Shown: positions 30,747-37,709 of the stretch, piece after piece
Position numbering within the stretch: the stretch's first letter is position 1
Layout: each line of letters starts with the position of its first letter
Assembly: GCA_026396995.1 (NCBI GenBank)
Contig: JAPLVS010000071.1
Coordinates: 1 to 37,709 of the forward strand
DNA from: Candidatus Iainarchaeum sp.
GTDB lineage: Archaea > Iainarchaeota > Iainarchaeia > Iainarchaeales > DTGL01
Direction: 5' to 3'
Length of the DNA stretch: 37,709 nucleotides
Position numbers and translations under genes: made by a program
Notes under the pieces: generated by a model
Told to the model about the DNA's origin: nothing
Databases searched by the model: none
The model's input: only the letters and a program-made list of their open reading frames with translations

Positions 30747-31748
30747 CTAATTGGATGATATTTTTACAACGTGGTCGCGGTCTATTTTCCTGTAAATTGC
30801 ATATTTGTTTTGCGTGTCTTCTTCGCCTTCTTTCCTGAAACCCAGGCCTCCGACCACGATCAGGCCGCCGTCCCTCACGTCCGCCATTGCATTTCTGATT
30901 GCGGCCGAGGCGTTTTCCCTCAACATGTACTGAAGTACAAGCCCGAGCCTTACCACGTCCGCCCTTTTCTGCCCCCGTATCCCGTGCCTTCCGAAAAAAG
31001 AGCGCCTTCTCAAGTCGTGTTCAGCCAGCGCCGACCTTGTCCCGCTCAATCTCTCTTTTGCCTGATTCGGTATTTGCTTGTCCGTTGCAATTATGTCCGG
31101 CATGATTCCATTGGCTTTCAGGCGTCTTTCAAGGTATTCTGTGGACTGGCCTTCCCCGGCGCCATAGTCTATTATCACAGGGCGTTCCATTCCAGCTGCC
31201 TTCATTTGATTAATCAAATCGTCGGTCATTGCCTGCCATCGCGCTGAAACCGCAAACTGCGAGTCTGTTTCCACAAGCTTTGCAACCAATTCCCCGCGGA
31301 GTTTTTCATCCCTCAGGGCGGTTTCAATTCCCTCCCTTAACGACCTGAAACCGCGGGCTTCCGAAAAATCAGCCATAGATTTGACAAAATACGTCCACCA
31401 CAAATTAAGCAACGGGTCCGACACTTTGCCTTTTCTGCTTCTTTTTCTCAGGGCCTCGCGGATGGTGCCATTGAAGTCCTTTCTATCCAGCAATTCAAGG
31501 ACAGTTTTTACATTGCCCAGTTCCCTCCTGGTTTTCAAAGAAGTTTTCCCTTTTGCCGAGTGCTCAGCCAATCTTAAGCCGGTTTCAAAGCACCTCATTT
31601 GGTTTTCTATATTGCCCTTGGCCGGTTTGACTTCCAACCATTCAAGGAAATGTGCTGCAGTTCTGCTGGTCTTGCGCCTGGTAAAGCAGGCTTTCGAAAG
31701 CTCATGAACTGCGTTCCTCGCTCCTTTAGGCAATGCTCTTGCAGGCAT
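30747..31748 (-). CDS. Orphan class I methyltransferase with helical N-terminal domain
   Basis: A 333-residue protein. Residues about 1-180 are basic and helical with many Arg/Lys (R-K-R-S-R-K-G-K and L-K-T-R-R-E-L). A class I SAM-binding fold follows: motif I VIIDYGAGEG at 191-200, the acidic end of strand two at I-I-A-T-D, V-V-R-L-G-L-V-L-Q-Y-M-L in the motif IV region, and D-G-G-L-I-V-V-G-G-L-G-F later. It shares the layout of basic N-terminus plus methyltransferase with the 20150 gene but is not obviously a duplicate. Substrate unknown. The ATG lacks a ribosome binding site; an AATAAAAATG element (31771-31780) about 26 bases upstream suggests a leaderless mRNA. Confidence 0.62.
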   Translation of the reverse strand: MPARALPKGARNAVHELSKACFTRRKTSRTAAHFLEWLEVKPAKGNIENQMRCFETGLRLAEHSAKGKTSLKTRRELGNVKTVLELLDRKDFNGTIREALRKRSRKGKVSDPLLNLWWTYFVKSMADFSEARGFRSLREGIETALRDEKLRGELVAKLVETDSQFAVSARWQAMTDDLINQMKAAGMERPVIIDYGAGEGQSTEYLERRLKANGIMPDIIATDKQIPNQAKERLSGTRSALAEHDLRRRSFFGRHGIRGQKRADVVRLGLVLQYMLRENASAAIRNAMADVRDGGLIVVGGLGFRKEGEEDTQNKYAIYRKIDRDHVVKISSN

Positions 31749-31863
31749 AATAGGATAATTGTTGTAAGAGAATAAAAATGTTCAGCGGAAGCCCACTCTT
31801 TCCCTGCCTTTTAAAGCCTTCCAGGGCTCTCTTCTTTTCAGTGATTGTAAGGGGGTTGGTTTT

Positions 31864-32112
31864 ATGGCAAAACCAGTGAAAAAGTTTTCCGCCGGCGCGA
31901 TTCAGGTGTCGGTCTGGGAGAACGAAGGAAAGGAAGGAAAGCAGTTCTACAGCGTGAGCATGGACAAACGGTACAAGGACAAGAACGAGCAATGGAAAAG
32001 CTCTAGCTCGCTGAGGTCTTCAGATTTGCCGAATGCGGTGCTTGTATTGAACAAGGCATTCGAATACCTCACACTCAAGGACGACAATGTCAAGCTCACA
32101 GACCTGATGTGA
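31864..32112 (+). CDS. Small conserved protein with V-W-E-N and Y-K-D-K motifs
   Basis: An 82-residue protein of a type I have seen in bacteria, archaea and phages without a clear name: an N-terminal F-S-A-G-A-I-Q-V-S-V-W-E-N-E strand pair, then F-Y-S-V-S-M-D-K-R-Y-K-D-K, W-K-S-S-S-S-L-R-S-S-D-L-P-N-A and a closing helix with A-F-E-Y-L. The pattern suggests a small beta-sheet plus helix fold, possibly a nucleic-acid-binding transcription-coactivator-like (PC4-like) module, but this is a guess. The ATG has GGGGGTTGGT upstream and a CCTTTTAAAGCC promoter element at 31807-31818. It precedes the Hel308 gene in the same direction. Confidence 0.6.
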   Translation: MAKPVKKFSAGAIQVSVWENEGKEGKQFYSVSMDKRYKDKNEQWKSSSSLRSSDLPNAVLVLNKAFEYLTLKDDNVKLTDLM

Positions 32113-32167
32113 GTAAAGGCCGGCAGGCAGCATTAAAAGGTTTTCAAATCCAATATTGCAGATTGTG

Positions 32168-34372
32168 ATGAAAAAAGCCCTGAACACAGCGGAAATCGAG
32201 AAAAAAGTGAAGGAACTGAACAAATTCGATTCCTTCAACCCCATGCAGGGGAAAGCATTAGCCGCAGGCATCTACTCCAAAAACCTTGTCCTCGGGGCGC
32301 CCACAGCAAGCGGGAAGACGATAATTGCGGCCCTTGCTGCGCTCAACTGCATTGTGAACCGGAAGCGCAAGGTGATTTTCACCTGCCCGCTCAAGGCACT
32401 GGCTTCAGAGCATTTCAGGGAATTCAAAAAATTGTATTCAAAAGAATTCGATGTGAGGATTGCAATCAGCACAGGGGATTTGGATTCAAGTTCAAAGTAT
32501 CTTTCCAAATATGATTTGATTTTTTGCACGAACGAAAAAATCGATTCGCTCACAAGGCACGGTGCCGAATGGCTGCAAAGCGTTGGCCTGCTGATTTCAG
32601 ATGAAATCCACGAGCTTGATTCAGACCGCGGCGCGACACTGGAGATGGTAATTGCAAAAATGCGCCATATTCTCCCTGAGCTGCAGGTGCTCGCGCTCAG
32701 CGCTACAATCCCTAATGCAAAGGAAATCGCCGAATGGCTTGATGCGACCCTGGTGGAAAGCGATTTTCGGCCTGTTGAATTGAAGGAAGGCATTTTGCTT
32801 GACAAAACAATTTATTTCCCAAAAGATGAAAAGGAACTGGATTCGAAAGAAGAGGAAGCGCTCGATGCGCTTATTGAGGACACGCTTTCCAGGGGAAAGC
32901 AGGCGATGTTTTTCCTGAACACGCGCAGGAATGCCGAGAATTTCGCGAAAAAAGCCTCACAAACCGTGTGGAAAAGATTGTTGCCAAGGGAAAAAGAGTT
33001 TTTGAAAGGGGTTGCTGAAAAGGCTGAAAACGTGCTCGAATCGCCGACAGAGCAGTGCCGTTCCTTGGCAAAGCTCCTGGAGAAAGGCGTGGCGTTCCAT
33101 CACGCCGGCCTGCTTGGAAAACAGCGCGAACTGGTCGAGGATTTTTTCAGGGAAGGCAAAATCAAGATAATCTGCGCCACCCCGACCCTGGCGGCTGGAG
33201 TGAATCTGCCCTCTTTCAGGGTTGTAATCCCTTCCCTTTATCGCTACACCGAATATGGCATGCAAAGGATTCCTGTCCGCGAGTACAAACAGATGGCGGG
33301 AAGGGCCGGAAGGCCGAAATTCGATTCGAGCGGGGAATCCATTATTTTTGCAAGGAGCGATACAGAGCTCGATGAATTAAAGGAATGTTATGTAGAAGGT
33401 GAGATTGAGAGGATTGAATCCAAGCTTTCCTATGAGCCTGTTTTGAGAATGCATTTGCTTGCGCTCATCGCTTCGCGCTTTGTTTTCGATGAAGATTCGA
33501 TGGAGAAATTTTTCAAGCGCACTTTTTACTCGCACCAGTTCGGCGACATCGATGGCCTTATGGAGAAGCTCTCCTCTATCTCTGATGAACTTGAAGATTA
33601 TGGCTTTATCGAGGAAAAAAAGGGAATGCTGTTTGCCACCCCGCTCGGGAAGCGCGTTTCCGACCTGTACCTTGACCCTGTGTCTGCGAAAAAGCTCATT
33701 GAGGCGTTGAAGAAAAAGCTCGGAATTTTTGCAGCGCTTTATGCGCTCACTGATACTTCCGAATTCCTTCCGGCTTTTCCTGCACAGAAAAAGCGCGAGG
33801 CCGAATTATGGCAGCAGCTTTATTCGATGCAGGAATCCCTGCCGATAAATGTTTCGAGCGAGCAGTTCCAGGATACTGCGCTTTTGGACAAATTCAATTC
33901 TGCGCTTTTGCTTCAGGATTGGATTGATGAGAAAAGCGAGCAGCAGTTGATGGATGAATTCGGCACAAAGCCAGGAACGCTTTTCTCCAAGCTCCAAATT
34001 TGCGATTGGCTTGCGTATTCTTCCCTCGAGCTTGCCAAGCTTGTCGGCGCGCAGGAAAACGTGCCAGTGCTTCTTGAGGCCAGGAAGAGATTGAAGTACG
34101 GCGTGAAAAAAGAATTGCTGGAATTGGTTGAATTGCGCGGCATCGGGCGCGTGAGGGGAAGAAGGCTTTACAGGAGCGGAATGCGCTCGCTTCCTGATTT
34201 GAAGAGGGCGCCTTTTTCGGATGTTGCCCGCGTGCTCGGGGAAGCAGTTGCCGCAAGCGTGAAAGAGCAGCTTGGGCAAGGCGAAGGGTTGCCAAAAATT
34301 ATTAAGGGAAAATCTGAAGGGAAAAAAGAAAAAAAGAAAGCAGGCCAGAGTTCGCTTGGCTCTTTTGGCTGA
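32168..34372 (+). CDS. hel308: Hel308/Ski2-type superfamily 2 DNA helicase
   Basis: A 734-residue SF2 helicase of the Hel308 group, which unwinds lagging-strand and forked DNA at stalled forks. Motifs are GAPTASGKT (Walker A, residues 43-51), SDEIHELDSDRG (DEIH at 145-148), ALSATIPN (SAT at 178-180), FHHAGLL, ATPTLAAGVNLP and QMAGRAGR (375-382). A winged-helix and ratchet region follow, then a helix-hairpin-helix L-R-G-I-G-R-V-R-G-R-R-L-Y near residues 655-675. The last residues QSSLGSFG match the core Q-x-x-L-x-x-F of a PCNA-interacting peptide. ATG at 32168 is preferred over the TTG at 32156, given a TTAAAAGG element at 32132-32140 and an almost leaderless arrangement. Confidence 0.92.
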   Translation: MKKALNTAEIEKKVKELNKFDSFNPMQGKALAAGIYSKNLVLGAPTASGKTIIAALAALNCIVNRKRKVIFTCPLKALASEHFREFKKLYSKEFDVRIAISTGDLDSSSKYLSKYDLIFCTNEKIDSLTRHGAEWLQSVGLLISDEIHELDSDRGATLEMVIAKMRHILPELQVLALSATIPNAKEIAEWLDATLVESDFRPVELKEGILLDKTIYFPKDEKELDSKEEEALDALIEDTLSRGKQAMFFLNTRRNAENFAKKASQTVWKRLLPREKEFLKGVAEKAENVLESPTEQCRSLAKLLEKGVAFHHAGLLGKQRELVEDFFREGKIKIICATPTLAAGVNLPSFRVVIPSLYRYTEYGMQRIPVREYKQMAGRAGRPKFDSSGESIIFARSDTELDELKECYVEGEIERIESKLSYEPVLRMHLLALIASRFVFDEDSMEKFFKRTFYSHQFGDIDGLMEKLSSISDELEDYGFIEEKKGMLFATPLGKRVSDLYLDPVSAKKLIEALKKKLGIFAALYALTDTSEFLPAFPAQKKREAELWQQLYSMQESLPINVSSEQFQDTALLDKFNSALLLQDWIDEKSEQQLMDEFGTKPGTLFSKLQICDWLAYSSLELAKLVGAQENVPVLLEARKRLKYGVKKELLELVELRGIGRVRGRRLYRSGMRSLPDLKRAPFSDVARVLGEAVAASVKEQLGQGEGLPKIIKGKSEGKKEKKKAGQSSLGSFG

Positions 34373-34566
34373 TTTTTGGCTTCTTTGTTCTGGGCTTGCC
34401 GGATTCTTTGGCCTGATTTTTGCATTCGCTTGTTTGCCCTGCGGTTTCAGAAACCTTTATTAATGTTAGATTCCTTTATAGAAAGAAGAATATATATAAA
34501 AACAGAAAGAAGCCAAATCCTTACTGGATAACATGAATTAATGTAATCTGCCTTTGTGGTGTGCTT
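34373..34566. other. Intergenic region with promoter of the PKD protein
   Basis: A 194-base gap without an open gene. It holds a strong ATATATATAAAAAC TATA element at 34490-34503 and a second CTTTATTAA-like element near 34456. A GGTGTG ribosome binding site at 34557-34562 precedes the ATG at 34567, giving a leader of about 45 bases, longer than is usual in this window. Confidence 0.5.
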
Positions 34567-37500
34567 ATGGCCTTGGAATCTGTGAAAAAATTTTATTATG
34601 GCATAGAAGACAAATATTATTCGCTTTTGGACAAAATCAACAGGTTTGTGCCGATTTATAAGATTGTGGACCCGATTGACAAGGTTCTGCCGTCCTTCAT
34701 GGTTTTCATCGGCCTGGTTTTTTTGCTTTTGGTTTTCGGGCTCTTATTGCTTTTGCCGTCGCCATCATCCCAAGGCTCTTTCACTGCGAGAATCCTTGTT
34801 TTGGGCGATGACACCAATGCGGGAATAAGCGGTGCCGAAGTGAAAATCACCCTTGAAGGCGAGACCGGGGGCGTTTCAGGCAAGACCGATGCCAACGGCT
34901 TCCTTGATGTCAACATTTCTTCAAAGAGCGTGAAGGCATCGATTGAAGTCAGCGCCGAAGGTTATGACAAGTATTCTTATCCCAGCGCGCTTATCTCTTC
35001 GGACAAGCCTTATTCCGTGAAGGTAAAGAAATCCCAGGCCTTGTTTGCGCCTAAAATAAAAATAGAGGTTTTCGATTCCGATTCGAAATTGAGGATTCTT
35101 GACCGAACCATAAAAATAACTTTTTACTGCACCGGCTCGAGTTCTGTGAGCATTGCACCGGTAAACGGCATGCAGAACGAACTTGTGCCTTTCGAGGCTG
35201 AAATTCCGCTGAACTGTGGGGTGTTTTTCGGTTCTGCGAGCGCTTCAGGCTATAAGGATGCCACACAGCAGCTCACAACAGAGTATGCAAGCAAAACCAT
35301 CGGGTTTTTCCTGAAAAAAGACTCCGATGACCCTGCGCTCAAGGGCTCGCTTTCTGTAAAGGTCCTGGACAGTTCAGGCAATCCGGTCAAGAATGTCCAG
35401 GTAAAGCTTGCCAATGCGGTTTCAGGCGCATATTTCACGGATTTCACAAAGGAAAGCGGTTCTGTTTTGTTTGATTCGCTCACGCCAGGCAAATACAATG
35501 CTTTCTGCGATGCAGGCGACGGCAGGACTGCAGAGCAAAAGGAAATAGTTGTTTCCGGCGGCCAGACCGCACAGGCCACCTTGAACCTGCCTGTCCTCAC
35601 GGCACTGTCCAAAAAATTGTATTTCCTGGTTGTCGATGCCGGAAAAAGCACGCCGATAGCCGGAGCGAGGGCAGTAATTTACATGGGCGCAACATGGCTT
35701 GTTTCTGTTGACACGAATGCTGACGGGACTGCCAGCATTCCTATCGGTTTGCAGGATGCGTCGAAAACTTTCACTGCGAATATTTCGGCTTCAGGCTATA
35801 TCCTGAAAAGTGTTGTATTGCCTGTGGTTGACTTCGGTTCCACAACGCCGGCAAGTGTCGGCCTTGCGCCTGAACTGGCAGGGCAGAATTTCAGGCCGGT
35901 TGCGCTCTTCACTGCAAGCAAGTATGCAGGCAAGGCCCCGCTTGCCGTAGAATTTGATGCTTCCGGTTCCTCTGACCCTGACGGCATAATTGCCTCTTAT
36001 GCCTGGGATTTCGGGGACGGCGGCAAGGCAGCCATTGTGAAGCCGTCGCACATTTTTACTTCTGACGGAACCTATACTGTTTCCCTCACTGTGAAGGACG
36101 ACAAGAATGCTTCCGGCACTATTTCAATGGCGATACAGGTCAAGCCTGAGGGCCAGAACCTTTCCCCGATAGCGCTTTTCAGCATGAAACCATATTACGG
36201 CTATTCCCCGCTTTCAGTGGATTTCAATGCCGAAGCCGCCTTTGATTATGACGGCACAGTGCAGTCATATTCCTGGAATTTCGGCGACGGCTCGACTGGA
36301 AGCGGCCGGAAAGTGTCGCACACTTTTAACAGTGCCGGCGAGTACAGTGTTTCCCTGACAATAAAGGATGACGACGGCGCTTCAGGCACGCTGGCAGTGC
36401 CATTGCAGGTGCTTGACAAGGCTGTGAAGGAAAACCTGAAACCGATTGCGTCATTCGAATTAGGAAACAATTATTATTATGGGGCGGTTCCGCACAAAGT
36501 TTCCTTTGATGCTTCCCAGTCCTATGACCCTGACGGCTCGATTGTTTCATACAGGTGGGATTTCGGGGACAATGAAAGCGATGAAGGAGAGCAAAAGCAG
36601 GTGGTTTCGCACACTTTCACTTCGGCAGGAACATTCACTGCAAAGCTTACAGTGAAAGACAACAGTAATGCGGCTTCAACGCATTCGGTTTCGATACAGG
36701 TCGTGTCCGGTCCCGCAAACTGGAAGCCGGTTGCAATAATGGATGCGAATGTTTATCACGGCGCAGCCCACTTTGAGGTTGAATTCAGCGCAGCAAAATC
36801 TTTCGACCCTGACGGCTCGATAGTGTTTTATAAATGGGATTTCGGCGACGGCTCTGCTGCCGAGGAAGGCATCAACAAGAATACTGTAAAGCATCTCTTT
36901 TCCTCTGCAGGCGATTTCACTGTCACAGTGGAAGTCAAGGATGATGACGGCGCAGCAGCAACAGATTCTGTTTTGATTCAGTCCTACACATCGGCACCGG
37001 ACAACCTCAAGCCGGTTGCGATTTTCAATGCAAGCGCTTATTTCGGCGCAAAGCCGCTGTTCGTGGTGTTCGATGCATCGGATTCAAAGGACGATGACGG
37101 CACCATTGCCTCATATGAATGGGATTTCGGCGACGGTGCCACTGCAAGCGGAAAGGCAGTTTCGCATTCTTTCAGCGGCGCAGGGGACTTCACTGTTGCT
37201 CTAACTGTGAAGGACGGCAAGGGCGCCACAGGCACCAGAGGCAGGAAAATACAGGTAATCGAGCCAGGCGTCAACCTTAATCCCATTGCAAAAATAAATG
37301 CAAGTTCATTGTTCGGACAGAAGCCGCTTTCCGTGGATTTCACAGGCATTGATTCGTTCGACCCTGACGGTTCTATAAAATCGTATTCGTGGGATTTCGG
37401 GGACGGCTCTACTGCAACTACAGGCCAAAATGTTTCGCATGCTTTTTCAAAAGAGGGTGTTTTCGAGGTAAAACTTGCCGTGAAGGACAATTCCAACAAT

Positions 37501-37709
37501 TCCGGCACAACAAGCGTTTTCGTGGAGGTTGTCGGCTGGTCTGTCCAGACTTACGGCGACATTCTTGTGAAGGTTGCAGGGCCGGCAGGCCAGGCCTTGC
37601 AGAATGCTTTGCTCCAGCTTTACAGGGCCGATCTTACAGTCCCTTTGGGCGACCCGGCAAGCCCTGTCCTTTCTGGCTCGGATGGAACGCATTTGTTTGA
37701 AAAAATGCC
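34567..37709 (+). CDS. Giant surface protein with PKD repeats (3' end outside window)
   Basis: The frame is open from the ATG to the window end: 1047 residues, incomplete. A short charged cytoplasmic N-terminus precedes one transmembrane anchor at residues about 43-64 rather than a cleavable signal. Three Ig-like carboxypeptidase-regulatory-type domains (about 71-155, 258-335 and 350-435) have the A-D-A-N-G and G-x-x-V-x-x-x-x-V pattern. At least six PKD domains of 86-95 residues each follow (about 442-989), every one with a Y-x-W-x-F-G-D core and a later F-S-x-x-G-x-F-x-V-x-L-x-V-K-D. A seventh, different domain starts after W-S-V-Q-T-Y-G-D. PKD arrays are typical of archaeal S-layer-type surface proteins; adhesion or wall structure is inferred. 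Confidence 0.85.
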   Translation, partial: MALESVKKFYYGIEDKYYSLLDKINRFVPIYKIVDPIDKVLPSFMVFIGLVFLLLVFGLLLLLPSPSSQGSFTARILVLGDDTNAGISGAEVKITLEGETGGVSGKTDANGFLDVNISSKSVKASIEVSAEGYDKYSYPSALISSDKPYSVKVKKSQALFAPKIKIEVFDSDSKLRILDRTIKITFYCTGSSSVSIAPVNGMQNELVPFEAEIPLNCGVFFGSASASGYKDATQQLTTEYASKTIGFFLKKDSDDPALKGSLSVKVLDSSGNPVKNVQVKLANAVSGAYFTDFTKESGSVLFDSLTPGKYNAFCDAGDGRTAEQKEIVVSGGQTAQATLNLPVLTALSKKLYFLVVDAGKSTPIAGARAVIYMGATWLVSVDTNADGTASIPIGLQDASKTFTANISASGYILKSVVLPVVDFGSTTPASVGLAPELAGQNFRPVALFTASKYAGKAPLAVEFDASGSSDPDGIIASYAWDFGDGGKAAIVKPSHIFTSDGTYTVSLTVKDDKNASGTISMAIQVKPEGQNLSPIALFSMKPYYGYSPLSVDFNAEAAFDYDGTVQSYSWNFGDGSTGSGRKVSHTFNSAGEYSVSLTIKDDDGASGTLAVPLQVLDKAVKENLKPIASFELGNNYYYGAVPHKVSFDASQSYDPDGSIVSYRWDFGDNESDEGEQKQVVSHTFTSAGTFTAKLTVKDNSNAASTHSVSIQVVSGPANWKPVAIMDANVYHGAAHFEVEFSAAKSFDPDGSIVFYKWDFGDGSAAEEGINKNTVKHLFSSAGDFTVTVEVKDDDGAAATDSVLIQSYTSAPDNLKPVAIFNASAYFGAKPLFVVFDASDSKDDDGTIASYEWDFGDGATASGKAVSHSFSGAGDFTVALTVKDGKGATGTRGRKIQVIEPGVNLNPIAKINASSLFGQKPLSVDFTGIDSFDPDGSIKSYSWDFGDGSTATTGQNVSHAFSKEGVFEVKLAVKDNSNNSGTTSVFVEVVGWSVQTYGDILVKVAGPAGQALQNALLQLYRADLTVPLGDPASPVLSGSDGTHLFEKM

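Noticed and set aside
1-37709. tRNA or rRNA genes, CRISPR arrays, insertion sequences
   Set aside because: Reading the gaps between genes showed no cloverleaf, no regular spaced repeats, and no transposase or terminal inverted repeats. A tRNAscan or Infernal run would be needed to be certain.

Overview
The window is archaeal. It encodes a 20S proteasome beta subunit, an aCPSF1/FttA-type KH-metallo-beta-lactamase-beta-CASP nuclease, a nascent polypeptide-associated complex protein, a Hel308-type helicase, a geranylgeranyl reductase of the ether-lipid pathway, an AK6/Fap7-type kinase and an archaeal FKBP. Genes are preceded by TATA-like boxes (TTTAAATA, TTTATAAA) and by GGTG/GGTGAT ribosome binding sites, TTG starts are very common, and several genes look leaderless. 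The mix of compact genes, many small orphan proteins, Cys-rich secreted proteins and large anchored surface proteins resembles a DPANN-type archaeon (Diapherotrites or Micrarchaeota would fit). That placement is inference; no rRNA gene is present to test it. I saw no tRNA, rRNA, CRISPR array or insertion sequence.

Region 1 (1-7639) is a glycogen/alpha-glucan block with a surface-protein operon inside it. It holds the tail of a glycosyltransferase, a GH57 amylase, a eukaryote-like GT3 glycogen synthase and a divergent glycogen debranching enzyme. Between them lies a three-gene minus-strand operon: an arrestin-like Spo0M-type protein and two lipoproteins with Thr/Pro-rich linkers.

Region 2 (7690-13750) holds the geranylgeranyl reductase, a split and shortened NFACT (RqcH/NEMF) gene, a PRC-barrel protein, an AMMECR1 protein, several orphans and a RelE-type toxin-antitoxin pair with a palindrome at its promoter.

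Region 3 (13836-22458) begins with a 1397-residue membrane-linked protein. It continues with a secreted protein translationally coupled to an AK6-type kinase, an orphan methyltransferase, a previously hidden 45-residue gene and small basic orphans.

Region 4 (22544-30000) carries information-processing and proteostasis genes (aCPSF1, proteasome beta, FKBP, NAC) on the minus strand. Interspersed are a Cys-rich secreted protein, a membrane-anchored orphan and a DUF2207-type membrane protein.

Region 5 (30068-37709) holds two orphans (one a methyltransferase), a small conserved protein, Hel308, and the start of a very large surface protein with at least six PKD repeats that runs off the window.

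The observations most worth following are the GT3-centred glycogen block, the NFACT gene broken by an apparent -1 frameshift and lacking its NFACT-R domain, the hidden 45-residue gene, and a 67-bp divergent promoter that seems to use one TATA element in both directions.
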